Below are positions 18,595 to 26,395 of a stretch of DNA of 64,000 nt, one piece after another (positions within the stretch are counted from its first letter, which is position 1; each line of letters begins with the position of its first letter). The notes under the pieces are model-generated. The model had not been told where the DNA came from and did no database searches. It saw only the letters and a list, made by a program, of their open reading frames with translations. Source of the stretch: Halonatronomonas sp964558325 (GTDB lineage: Bacteria; Bacillota; Halanaerobiia; Halanaerobiales; Halarsenatibacteraceae). The translations under genes were made by a program, and so were the position numbers. The stretch spans positions 5,998-69,997 of the forward strand of contig CAZLCX010000010.1 of the NCBI GenBank assembly GCA_964558325.1, in the 5' to 3' direction.

Positions 18595-18613
18595 CTGATG
18601 GTCTGACCATCAG
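18595..18613 (-). promoter_or_regulatory. Perfect 19-bp palindrome: FadR/LldR-type operator
   Basis: CTGATGGTC-T-GACCATCAG is a perfect 9-1-9 inverted repeat with the TGGTCtGACCA core known for LldR and PdhR sites of the GntR/FadR family. It begins close to the predicted transcription start of the promoter at 18619-18647, a position suited to repression. A second possible -10 (TATAAT at 18560-18565) lies downstream with a poor -35. The likely ligand-responsive regulator is the FadR-family protein encoded at 18863-19573. Confidence 0.9.
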
Positions 18614-18618
18614 TTGTC

Positions 18619-18647
18619 TATATATTTATTTCTAGATAAGTTAACAA
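18619..18647 (-). promoter_or_regulatory. Promoter of the lactate operon
   Basis: On the minus strand TTGTTA, a 17-base spacer and TATATA lie just upstream of the palindromic operator, about 170 bp before the permease start. The rest of the 412-bp gap (18451-18862) holds the operator, the lldR terminator at its far end and otherwise AT-rich sequence in which I see no gene. Confidence 0.6.
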
Positions 18648-18773
18648 ACTCCTGCTTAATTTTCTAAAAATTTTAACTTATATAAAAATTCTTTTTTTCA
18701 CAAAAATTCGTCTATTATTTCACTTGTTTATTTTCGAGCTTCAGGTAATAAAGGTTGCTCTTATCTAGTATAG

Positions 18774-18809
18774 AAAAGCCCCGACCAGCTTTATATTGCC
18801 AGTCGAGGC
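18774..18809 (-). terminator. Intrinsic terminator after the lactate regulator gene
   Basis: On the minus strand a 12-bp stem with three G-U pairs (GCCTCGACTGGC against GCTGGTCGGGGC, 8-base loop) is followed by TTTTC. It lies 54 bp after the regulator stop and separates it from the lactate operon promoter. Confidence 0.85.
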
Positions 18810-18862
18810 AAGGTTTGTTAATTATATTATTCACATGACTGTATAAAAATAATTTTCTTTTA

Positions 18863-19573
18863 TTATCCTTCGATTTCCCGATTGATCAACTTTTCTACAT
18901 AATTTAAATGATTATTCATCTCTTCTATAGCCCTTTTCGGATCTCTATGTTCAATAGCTTTAAAAATATTTTCATGTTGAATCGTAAATTCATTCATAGT
19001 CTCTTTTTTTGAAACCAATTTAGTTCTAGTATATTTTATATGAAAATCCAGAGCATCCATAATCGAGGTCATTAAATAAAACAAAACCTTATTTTGAGCA
19101 CCTCTGGCAACACTATAATGGAAATCCCGATCCAGTTCTATACTCTCATCCTCAAAACCACTTTTAGATTTCATTTTTTTAAGCACATTCCTTAAAAAAT
19201 CCAACTCTTGTTCATCTATTCTGTTAGCTGCAAGTCTTACACAGTCAGTTTCAATAACCTTTCTAACTTCAAGGAGTTCTGCGGCCACGTCATCTTCCAA
19301 AAGTAAAACTAAAGATAGGGGTTCAAGTAAATTTTTATCTGCCTGTTCTTTAATAAAGGTCCCTTTACCAGGGCTACTCTCTATCAAACCAATCATCTCC
19401 AGAGCACTAAAAGCCTCCCTTATCGATGCTCTAGAAACACCTAACTGTTTCTTTAAAGCACGCTCAGATGGCAGTTTATCCCCTCTTCTCAGCTCCCCAT
19501 CATAGATCATAGTTTTAATCTGTTCAATAACCTTCTCATAAACTTTTTCTGTTTTTATTGGCTCAAATCTCAT
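18863..19573 (-). CDS. lldR: FadR-family (GntR) transcriptional regulator, probable lactate-operon repressor
   Basis: This is a winged-helix regulator with a C-terminal FCD ligand domain. The N-terminal part has the GntR signature (GDKLPSERALKKQLGVSRAS near 37-56, then IGLIESSPGKGTFI). The helical FCD domain (about 80-230) keeps the spaced Asp/His residues that bind a metal and small acid in this family. It lies 17 bp after rho and upstream of the lactate operon, whose promoter carries a FadR/LldR-type palindrome. Control of lactate genes is inferred from that pairing, not shown. A. woodii has a regulator at the same place. Confidence 0.88.
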   Translation of the reverse strand: MRFEPIKTEKVYEKVIEQIKTMIYDGELRRGDKLPSERALKKQLGVSRASIREAFSALEMIGLIESSPGKGTFIKEQADKNLLEPLSLVLLLEDDVAAELLEVRKVIETDCVRLAANRIDEQELDFLRNVLKKMKSKSGFEDESIELDRDFHYSVARGAQNKVLFYLMTSIMDALDFHIKYTRTKLVSKKETMNEFTIQHENIFKAIEHRDPKRAIEEMNNHLNYVEKLINREIEG

Positions 19574-19590
19574 TGTTTTTCCTCCAAAAT

Positions 19591-20841
19591 TTATAAAATT
19601 TCTCTCAAGGCTTTAATCAATTCGCTGTTGCTTTTAGTATTCTTAATCTGGTTTAATAAAGTCTGCAATACTTCTCCTTTATCCATTCTATCTGTCTGAC
19701 GCCTTAACTGCCAGAGAACCTCAAGCTCTTCCTCAGACATTAAGAGCTCTTCTTTTCGAGTGCCTGATCTTTGAATATCAATTGCCGGAAAGATTCTTCT
19801 CTCTGCTAGATTTCTATCAAGATGAAGTTCCATATTACCTGTACCTTTAAATTCTTCATAGATGATATCATCCATCCTGCTTCCGGTATCAACTAAAGCA
19901 GTTGCCAGAACAGTTAAGCTTCCACCTTCTTCAATATTTCTTCCAGCCCCGAAAAATCTCTTTGGAAAATGCATGGCTGTTGGATCAAGGCCGCCAGATA
20001 AAGTTCGGCCGCTGGGAGGGGTGGTCACATTAGAGGCCCTGGCCAGTCTGGTAATACTATCCAATAAAATCACAACATCATGGCCATGCTCAGCAAGCCT
20101 TTTTGCTTTTGATAAAACAAGTTCAGCCACCTGGACATGTTCTTCTGTTGGACGATCAAAGGTTGAACTGATTACTTCTGCATCTACAGAACGCTCCATA
20201 TCAGTTACTTCCTCTGGCCTCTCATCAATTAAGACAACCATCATTTTAGCTTCTGGATTGGATATTCGGATGGTATTAGCAATATTCTTTAATAATACTG
20301 TCTTACCAGCCTTAGGAGGAGAAACTATTAACCCACGCTGACCCTTGCCAACAGGAGAGGTAAGGTCCACTAGCCTGCTAGAAATCTCCTGGGGATGAAG
20401 ATTAGACATCAACCTTTCTTCAGGGTATAAAGGTGTTAAATCTTCAAAATAAGCCCTTTTGGTAGCTTTTTCAGGTGCCTGGTAGTTAACTGCTTCAATC
20501 CTTAATAAAGCCAGATATCTCTCATTATCCTTGGGCTCTCGGACCTGACCAGAGACGACATCCCCGGTCCTTAAATCAAACCTCCTGATCTGCGATGCTG
20601 AAATATAAATATCATCTGTCGATGGCAAATATTTAGAAGGTCTAATAAAACCATACCCTTCATTATTTAATATCTCAAGTACTCCTTCAGCAAATATATT
20701 GCCCCCTTTTTCAGTCTCCTGTTTTAAAAGAGCAAATATCAGCTCCTTCTTTCTCATTCTGGTATAGCCAGATATGGAGCGCTCCTGAGCTAATTCATGT
20801 AATTCTGTAATAGTCTTTTTCTCTAATTCTGCAATATGCAA
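19591..20841 (-). CDS. rho: Transcription termination factor Rho
   Basis: This hexameric RNA helicase ends transcription at Rho-dependent sites. It has a short Rho-N domain (1-42), a cold-shock-like RNA-binding domain (about 50-118, NNEGYGFIRPS), then the ATPase core with Walker A SPPKAGKT at 174-181, Walker B VVILLDSITRLAR, and the Q/R loops. The 416-residue length is standard and there is no acidic insertion. It follows a cation exchanger gene and is followed at 17 bp by the lactate regulator. Confidence 0.97.
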   Translation of the reverse strand: MHIAELEKKTITELHELAQERSISGYTRMRKKELIFALLKQETEKGGNIFAEGVLEILNNEGYGFIRPSKYLPSTDDIYISASQIRRFDLRTGDVVSGQVREPKDNERYLALLRIEAVNYQAPEKATKRAYFEDLTPLYPEERLMSNLHPQEISSRLVDLTSPVGKGQRGLIVSPPKAGKTVLLKNIANTIRISNPEAKMMVVLIDERPEEVTDMERSVDAEVISSTFDRPTEEHVQVAELVLSKAKRLAEHGHDVVILLDSITRLARASNVTTPPSGRTLSGGLDPTAMHFPKRFFGAGRNIEEGGSLTVLATALVDTGSRMDDIIYEEFKGTGNMELHLDRNLAERRIFPAIDIQRSGTRKEELLMSEEELEVLWQLRRQTDRMDKGEVLQTLLNQIKNTKSNSELIKALREIL

Positions 20842-20863
20842 GAGTTTCGCCTCCCTGAAAATT

Positions 20864-21898
20864 TTAAATAATCATTGTAATTCCTAAGCGATATAAAAGA
20901 TAAATTGTTAAAATATATATTACTAATATTGAAGCCGAGCCCCAACCCAACCTGAGTATAGAACGTTTAGAACGATAAAATAAACTAATCATAATTATTA
21001 ATGTCATAACCATAAATGCCATAATCGGAATCAGATTTGTTAAGTTAACATCTGCTAAAACACTGCCAGGATAAAAGAAATCTATCCAGACCAGGATTAT
21101 TAAGTTAAAAATATTTGAACCAAGTACATTTCCTGCTGCCAGATTAAAGGCACCAATTTTTATTGCAGATAAAGTTGTTGCCAGCTCCGGTAAAGATGTA
21201 ACTGCTGCTAGAAAGACCGGCCCAAAAAATGTATGGCCCAGACCAGTTACCTGGGCCAGTTGATCTACCACATTTGTTAATCTTATACCTGTTATTACAA
21301 TAATTAAACTGGAAACTGCAAAGATTAAATAGGCCTGATAGAGTGAGATTTCTGGAAGAGGGGTATCTCGTTCAACAGCACCTTCCCCTGCCATAAATTC
21401 AAAGAGCCCTTCATCTCTTTCCCTGGAGCCAAACCTTATTATTAAACGAAAACCAATCAGGTATATTAGTAAAATTAAGATACTATCAAGACCAAGCCTG
21501 AAATCTATAGCAGGTATCCCTGCTATCTTATATAATATTATTGCTGATGCTATAACTGCAGCTATTAGGAGAGAGAAAAGACCAGGTAAAAGATGGGATA
21601 GATTCATTTTGAGAAGCATTGGACCAGGACCTTCAACAATATCTAAAACAGCCAGAATAGCCAGATTAAAAATATTACTGCCAATTATTCCCCCCAGGGC
21701 AAGATCTGGGGCCATGATTGAAGCCGCTGCCCCTCCAGTAACCAGCTCAGGCAGAGAAGTAGCAAGTGCCAGCAAAATTGCTCCAACAGCAACTTCACCT
21801 AATTTAGTTCTTGCTGCTATCACATCCGCTGCTTTTGTTAAAAAAGTTGCTGTAAAAATAATTATGGCAGCATAGATAAATAATTCAAGCCAGAGCAA
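20864..21898 (-). CDS. Sodium/calcium exchanger family membrane protein (YrbG/CaCA type)
   Basis: This is a cation antiporter of the CaCA superfamily. Two inverted Na_Ca_ex repeats are visible. The first has ALATSLPELVTGGAA (near 43-57) followed by GSNIFNL, the second AAVTSLPELATTLSAI (near 231-246) followed by LGSNIFNLIILV; these are the alpha-repeats with the ion-binding Glu. About ten membrane segments and 344 residues fit the bacterial type. The start is TTG, six bases after GGAGGAGA. The ion (Ca2+ or other) cannot be told from sequence. It lies upstream of rho and after the fba terminator. Confidence 0.85.
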   Translation of the reverse strand: MLWLELFIYAAIIIFTATFLTKAADVIAARTKLGEVAVGAILLALATSLPELVTGGAAASIMAPDLALGGIIGSNIFNLAILAVLDIVEGPGPMLLKMNLSHLLPGLFSLLIAAVIASAIILYKIAGIPAIDFRLGLDSILILLIYLIGFRLIIRFGSRERDEGLFEFMAGEGAVERDTPLPEISLYQAYLIFAVSSLIIVITGIRLTNVVDQLAQVTGLGHTFFGPVFLAAVTSLPELATTLSAIKIGAFNLAAGNVLGSNIFNLIILVWIDFFYPGSVLADVNLTNLIPIMAFMVMTLIIMISLFYRSKRSILRLGWGSASILVIYILTIYLLYRLGITMII

Positions 21899-21932
21899 AA
21901 AATCTCCTCCAATCTCAAAATAATTACTTATT

Positions 21933-21978
21933 AAAACCCTGCTCCATTAGAAAATAGTATAAAAATGGCAGCAGGGTT
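21933..21978 (-). terminator. Intrinsic terminator after fba
   Basis: AACCCTGCT and AGCAGGGTT pair to form a 9-bp stem, extended inside by CCAT/ATGG after a one-base bulge. On the minus strand the stem runs into TTTTAATAAG. It lies 24 bp after the fba stop. Confidence 0.75.
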
Positions 21979-22001
21979 ATTATTAAATTTAGTCAGCCAA
22001 A

Positions 22002-22856
22002 CTAAGCCTGACCTGCACTGCCAAGCATGGCAATTTTTTCTTTTACTTTTGCAGTAATTGCATCTCTGCCTGGACCACAATATTTCCGGGGATCAAATAG
22101 ATCTGGTTTATCAGCAAAAATTTCTTTTACCCTACCCGTAAATGCCTGCTGAAAATCTGTATTAACATTAACCTTTGATACACCAAAGGTAATAGCCCTG
22201 GCAACATCCTGGTCAGGTACACCAGAGGCACCATGAAGTACCAGTGGAATATCAACTTCCTTATGAATTTTTTCAAGCCTTTCATAATCTAATTCAGGGT
22301 CTCCTTTGTAAACACCATGGGCAGTCCCAACTGAAACTGCCAGGCAATCAACCCCGGTTCTTTCAGCAAATTCAGCAGCTTCTGCTGGATCTGTCATTGC
22401 TGCATCTTTCTCCTCTACAGAAATATCATCTTCAGTTCCACCTAATTTGCCTAGCTCGGCCTCAACTGTTACCCCCACGCTGTGAGCAGCTCTAACAACC
22501 TCTTTAACCATTGCAATATTTTCTTCAAATGGATAATGGGAACCATCAATCATAACAGAAGAAAACCCTCTCCTGATGCACCTCATTGCTGCATCAAAAT
22601 TACTTCCATGATCAAGATGTAAAGCAACTGGAATATTTGTGTTTTTAGTGGCTGCATCAACCATGGCAATAACATAATCCATGCCTATATACTTAATAGC
22701 ACCTTCACTGGCCTGTAAAATTAATGGAGACTTTTCTTCCTCTGCAGCCCAGATTATACCCTGCAGAAACTCCATATTATTAATATTAAAACCTCCAACC
22801 CCATAACCATTTGCATACGCATTATTTAATAGATCAGCCATAGGAACTAGATTCAT
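22002..22856 (-). CDS. fba: Class II fructose-1,6-bisphosphate aldolase
   Basis: This zinc enzyme splits fructose 1,6-bisphosphate to dihydroxyacetone phosphate and glyceraldehyde 3-phosphate in glycolysis. It has the class II zinc ligands in LHLDHGSNFD and LVLHGASGVP, the catalytic Asp in the same region, and the VMIDGSHYPFEENI and NVNTDFQ stretches. The 284 residues match the FbaA/GatY-type short class II group. Tagatose-bisphosphate aldolase is closely related, but with no sugar-alcohol genes nearby fructose bisphosphate is more likely. It follows the zinc-ribbon gene by 16 bp. Confidence 0.93.
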   Translation of the reverse strand: MNLVPMADLLNNAYANGYGVGGFNINNMEFLQGIIWAAEEEKSPLILQASEGAIKYIGMDYVIAMVDAATKNTNIPVALHLDHGSNFDAAMRCIRRGFSSVMIDGSHYPFEENIAMVKEVVRAAHSVGVTVEAELGKLGGTEDDISVEEKDAAMTDPAEAAEFAERTGVDCLAVSVGTAHGVYKGDPELDYERLEKIHKEVDIPLVLHGASGVPDQDVARAITFGVSKVNVNTDFQQAFTGRVKEIFADKPDLFDPRKYCGPGRDAITAKVKEKIAMLGSAGQA

Positions 22857-22872
22857 AAATTATTCCCCCTTA

Positions 22873-23538
22873 TTATTTGCTTGGATTTAACGGCGATTTA
22901 TTATTTTTATACTTTAAAACTAATTCCTTTGTATTTTCCAGATATTTCAGGTCAGCCAGGTTTACTGCAGAAATATCTAAGCTACCTGGACATTGAAAGC
23001 AATTTAAATGAATTTCATCTTTAGATAAATCGATACCAATATCTCTTGAGCCACATTCACAATTTAAATTACCATTTGCTGCAAGCTCATGTAAAAGATC
23101 AAGGGCTGAGAGCATAATTTCAGGATCCTTAAAATCATCAAATCCTAAACCGGCAGCCAGAAGTTCAAGTTCTTTTTGCTGACGATCAATCTTAGTCTGC
23201 AAAATATAATATGGCCCAAAATAGCCTAAATTCAAACCAGTCCTGGGACAGTTTAAGCTTCTTACAGTACTTTTTGTCCAGAATTTTTTATGATTATATC
23301 TTAAATCATGCCTTTTGCCACAAACAAGACAGTAAGGCCTGAGGTTAATATCATCTTTCTCTCTGAACAAACTCAGCTTTTGGTGCCCACATTCACATTT
23401 CAATGGCAGAATTTTATGACCAGAAAGATGAAATATATTAATTTGATGAATATCCAGCAATCCACATTTTGAGCAGCGAATTGCCAGGGCTATATTTTTA
23501 TCAATCAGCATATTGTCTTCCCTGATTAAACGATTCAA
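22873..23538 (-). CDS. Zinc-ribbon protein of unknown function
   Basis: I do not recognise this 221-residue protein. It has five metal-type pairs: CSKC (near 22-25), CECG (49-52), CLVC (70-73), CECG (near 160) and CFQC (near 180), with a lone CPRTG between the blocks. This suggests two or three zinc ribbons joined by a helical segment rich in Leu and Glu (about 115-155). No enzyme motif is visible. The start is probably TTG, with AGGGGGTG nine bases before it; an ATG nine codons in is the alternative. It lies 16 bp before fba and probably shares its message. Confidence 0.75.
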   Translation of the reverse strand: MNRLIREDNMLIDKNIALAIRCSKCGLLDIHQINIFHLSGHKILPLKCECGHQKLSLFREKDDINLRPYCLVCGKRHDLRYNHKKFWTKSTVRSLNCPRTGLNLGYFGPYYILQTKIDRQQKELELLAAGLGFDDFKDPEIMLSALDLLHELAANGNLNCECGSRDIGIDLSKDEIHLNCFQCPGSLDISAVNLADLKYLENTKELVLKYKNNKSPLNPSK

Positions 23539-23643
23539 TCAGGATTACACCCCCTATATCCTATACTATTCTGTATTTAAATTGAAAATCCTCTTTATAA
23601 ATCAAAGATTACAGGATATAGAAGTCAAGTTAAATATTAAAAA

Positions 23644-24027
23644 TTACTTTCTGGAAATAGCAACTGCTGAAATTTCAACATCTACATCTTTTGGCAGTCT
23701 GGCTACTTCAACAAAAGCCCGGGCCGGCGGTTCTGTTTTAAAGTATTCACTATAAACATCATTAATTTCCCCAAAATCATCCATATCTGAGGCATAGATA
23801 TTAACTTTCACTGTATCTTCAAGACTGCTTCCTGATTCCTCCAGAATAGCCTTTAAATTTTCTAATGACTGCCTGGTCTGTTCACTGACATCACCGGTTA
23901 ATAAGTTGCCATCTGGGGTCAAGGGAATCTGACCGGAGATATAAACTAAATCCCCTGCCTTAACTGCCTGGGAATATGCTCCAATTGCTGCCGGGGCTCC
24001 ATTTGTACTAATAACTTCTCTTTTCAT
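23644..24027 (-). CDS. ridA: RidA-family enamine/imine deaminase
   Basis: This hydrolyses reactive 2-aminoacrylate-type imines released by PLP enzymes. The 127-residue protein has the RidA signature: GAPAAIGAYSQAV near the N-terminus, YISGQIPL, the conserved Arg in PPARAFVEVARLPKD and the final VEISAVA. I start it at the ATG at 24027, ten bases after GGAAGG; the ATG three codons upstream overlaps that site. It lies between a crotonase gene and the zinc-ribbon gene. Confidence 0.95.
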   Translation of the reverse strand: MKREVISTNGAPAAIGAYSQAVKAGDLVYISGQIPLTPDGNLLTGDVSEQTRQSLENLKAILEESGSSLEDTVKVNIYASDMDDFGEINDVYSEYFKTEPPARAFVEVARLPKDVDVEISAVAISRK

Positions 24028-24055
24028 AAATATCATACCTTCCCTTTATATAATT

Positions 24056-24841
24056 TTATTTGCCTAAAAACTCTGGCTTTTCTTTGTTCTTAAAAGCTTC
24101 CATTCCAATTATTTGATCTTCTGTTCCAAAACAGAGGGAAAATGCATTAATCTCAAAAGAAATACCCCTTTCAACTCCAGCATCAATGCCATAATTAATA
24201 GATTCCTTGGCCATCTTAACTGCAACTGGAGCCTGTTTAACAAGCTTTTGAGCAAGCTTTTCAGCCTCTTTCAATGAACTTCCATCTGGAACCAATTGAT
24301 TAATCAAACCAATTTCTTCTGCTTCTTCAGCTTCAATTCTATCTCCAGTATATAATAAATATTTGGCCTTTCTTTCCCCTACCAGTCTGGCCAGTCGCTG
24401 GGTACCTCCAAAACCAGGTATAATCCCTAAGCCAGTTTCAGGCTGGCCAAAAACAGCTTTTTCTTCAGCTATAGCCAGATCACAGGCCATCATCAATTCA
24501 TTGCCTCCACCAAGTGCAAAACCATTAACAGCCGCAATCACCGGAGCAGGGAATTCTTCTATCTGCTGCATCAGCTGCTGGCCTTCCTGAGAAAATTCTC
24601 TTGCTTCAGCCATAGAAAGCTCTTTCATTTCAGAAATATCTGCACCTGCTATAAAAGCTTTATCACCGCTCCCTGTAATGATCAAAGCTCTAAGTCCATC
24701 TTTTTCTAAATCCAGGAGTAAACTTTTAAGCTCAGCTATAACTTCTAAATTCAGTGAATTATGCTGTTTAGCTCGGTCAATATAAATAATCCCATAGCCA
24801 TCTTTCATAACAAACTTAATATTTTTAAGATTATCTACCAT
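24056..24841 (-). CDS. Enoyl-CoA hydratase/isomerase family protein (crotonase fold)
   Basis: This is a 261-residue crotonase. Both catalytic glutamates of true enoyl-CoA hydratases are present: Glu115 in GGGNELMMACD and Glu135 in FGQPETGLG. The oxyanion-hole segments AGADISEM (near 65-72) and LGGGNE are present too. So a hydratase is credible; the acyl-CoA substrate is not evident. It is one of two crotonases here separated by a HAD gene. No thiolase, hydroxyacyl-CoA or acyl-CoA dehydrogenase gene is in the window, which leaves its pathway open. Confidence 0.85.
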   Translation of the reverse strand: MVDNLKNIKFVMKDGYGIIYIDRAKQHNSLNLEVIAELKSLLLDLEKDGLRALIITGSGDKAFIAGADISEMKELSMAEAREFSQEGQQLMQQIEEFPAPVIAAVNGFALGGGNELMMACDLAIAEEKAVFGQPETGLGIIPGFGGTQRLARLVGERKAKYLLYTGDRIEAEEAEEIGLINQLVPDGSSLKEAEKLAQKLVKQAPVAVKMAKESINYGIDAGVERGISFEINAFSLCFGTEDQIIGMEAFKNKEKPEFLGK

Positions 24842-24876
24842 TGCTGCTCCCCCTTAACTTTTTAAAGATTTAGCAA

Positions 24877-25632
24877 TCATTTTCGAGACCAGTTTCTCAC
24901 CTGTCGATAAAATTCATCTCTACTTCCCTGCCAGTCTGGTTCATACCCCTGGTCCGATTCCTTTAGGTTATCTTTTATTAAAATTTTATCAATACCTAAT
25001 TCCCCGGCAATCATATCTTCTTTTTCATCATTACCAACCATCAGCGAATTTTCTGAGCTTATCTCCATTTTATCAAGTATTTCCTGATAATAATATAAAT
25101 TAGGTTTGCAATAATGCATATTGCCATAAGATGTTATAAAATCAAAATGATCAGGAGATAATCCTATCCATTTCAATCTGGATTCAACTGCCTCTATTGG
25201 AAAAACTGGATTAGTAGCAAGAATAAGACTTTTATTATTAGCCTTTAAGATTTCAATTGCTTTTACTGTTTTGGGGTCTTTATTAATATTATCCCCTAAA
25301 AAGGGAAACTTCTGGCTGTAAAATTCATCAAAGGATTCCAATGTTTCCTCATGATTAAGCTCAGGTAGCATTCTAAAGAATTCTTTTATAAATACCTCTT
25401 TATTTGTTAATTCGCCATCGTTTTTGATCATTGAACCAGTTGCCTTCAAAAGAGAATCAATAAATTTCTTCTTATCGACCTGATTTGAAAAATGACTCCC
25501 AAGAGCAACAAAATATTTTTCCAGAAAATTATCCATATCCATCGGCAGTAATGTGCCATCTAAATCAAAAAGAATATTATTATTTCTGTCAAGTAAATCC
25601 TCAATCTTAAATTGGGTTTGTTTACTAGTCAT
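24877..25632 (-). CDS. HAD-family hydrolase
   Basis: This is a haloacid-dehalogenase-type phosphatase. Motif I is FDLDGTLLPMD (near 27-37), motif II ILATNP, and the Lys/Asp of motifs III-IV are in KPNLYYYQ and VGNDEKEDMIAG. A helical cap is inserted after motif I. The substrate is unknown. I start it at the ATG at 25632, overlapping the upstream crotonase stop by eight bases. It sits between two crotonase genes, so it may belong to the same metabolic unit. Confidence 0.85.
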   Translation of the reverse strand: MTSKQTQFKIEDLLDRNNNILFDLDGTLLPMDMDNFLEKYFVALGSHFSNQVDKKKFIDSLLKATGSMIKNDGELTNKEVFIKEFFRMLPELNHEETLESFDEFYSQKFPFLGDNINKDPKTVKAIEILKANNKSLILATNPVFPIEAVESRLKWIGLSPDHFDFITSYGNMHYCKPNLYYYQEILDKMEISSENSLMVGNDEKEDMIAGELGIDKILIKDNLKESDQGYEPDWQGSRDEFYRQVRNWSRK

Positions 25633-26395
25633 TGTCAATTACATCTCGCAGTTTTTCAATCCTTTTTGAATGTTCATCTAAATCAAAACAGGCTGCAAAG
25701 GCTTCTGTCTCATAACTACTACCGGCTGAACGGCCTTCCCAGATTCCATTATTTATAGCCTGTTTTACCAGACCAACAGCCTGAATAGATTGATCTGCAA
25801 TATTATTGGCCAATTTACGACTGGACCTTAAAAGATCTCTGGGAGTGACTAACCGATTAACAAGACCTATTTCATAGGCTGTATTAGCATCAACGATATT
25901 ACCTGTAAATAACATCTCTTTAGCCCGGCCCATCCCAATCATTCTCGGTAATCTCTGAGTACCATCAAACCCGGGTACCAGACCAAGTTTTACCTCTGGC
26001 TGGCCAAAACGGGCTCTACTTGAAGCAAGCCTTAAATCACAGGATAATGCAATTTCCATACCTCCACCAAGGGCATAACCATTAACTGCAGCTATTACAA
26101 CTTTATCTCCTTCTTCAATGATATTACAGAGATCTTTTCCCAACCAGGAAGCTTCCTGGGCTTCCTGAGAACTTAGTTTCTCAAGCCAATTAATATCTGC
26201 ACCTACTGAAAAAGCTTTTGAACCTCTCCCTGATATTATTAAGACCTTGCTATCATCTTCTGAAAAAACTTCTTTTAGGGCTGACTTTAATTCTTTTAAC
26301 ATCTCAATATGATAGGCATTTAAAACTTCAGGCCGATTCAAAAATATTTCAGCTATTGGCCCTTCCTGATTCAGAGAAACATACTTATAATTCAT
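25625..26395 (-). CDS. Enoyl-CoA hydratase/isomerase family protein (second crotonase)
   Basis: This 256-residue crotonase has both catalytic glutamates: Glu114 in GGGMEIALSCD and Glu134 in FGQPEVKLG. It most resembles short-chain hydratases such as clostridial Crt (MGRAKEMLFTG). A local oddity is PGFDGTQRL where relatives have PGFGGTQRL. The start overlaps the pyrG stop by eleven bases and uses GGAGG inside the pyrG end. It is translationally coupled to pyrG upstream and to the HAD gene downstream. The substrate is unknown. Confidence 0.85.
   Translation of the reverse strand: MNYKYVSLNQEGPIAEIFLNRPEVLNAYHIEMLKELKSALKEVFSEDDSKVLIISGRGSKAFSVGADINWLEKLSSQEAQEASWLGKDLCNIIEEGDKVVIAAVNGYALGGGMEIALSCDLRLASSRARFGQPEVKLGLVPGFDGTQRLPRMIGMGRAKEMLFTGNIVDANTAYEIGLVNRLVTPRDLLRSSRKLANNIADQSIQAVGLVKQAINNGIWEGRSAGSSYETEAFAACFDLDEHSKRIEKLRDVIDND

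Noticed and set aside
24056..26395. Catalytically dead crotonases
   Set aside because: Checking both glutamate positions (GGGxE and GQPE) showed that both proteins keep them.
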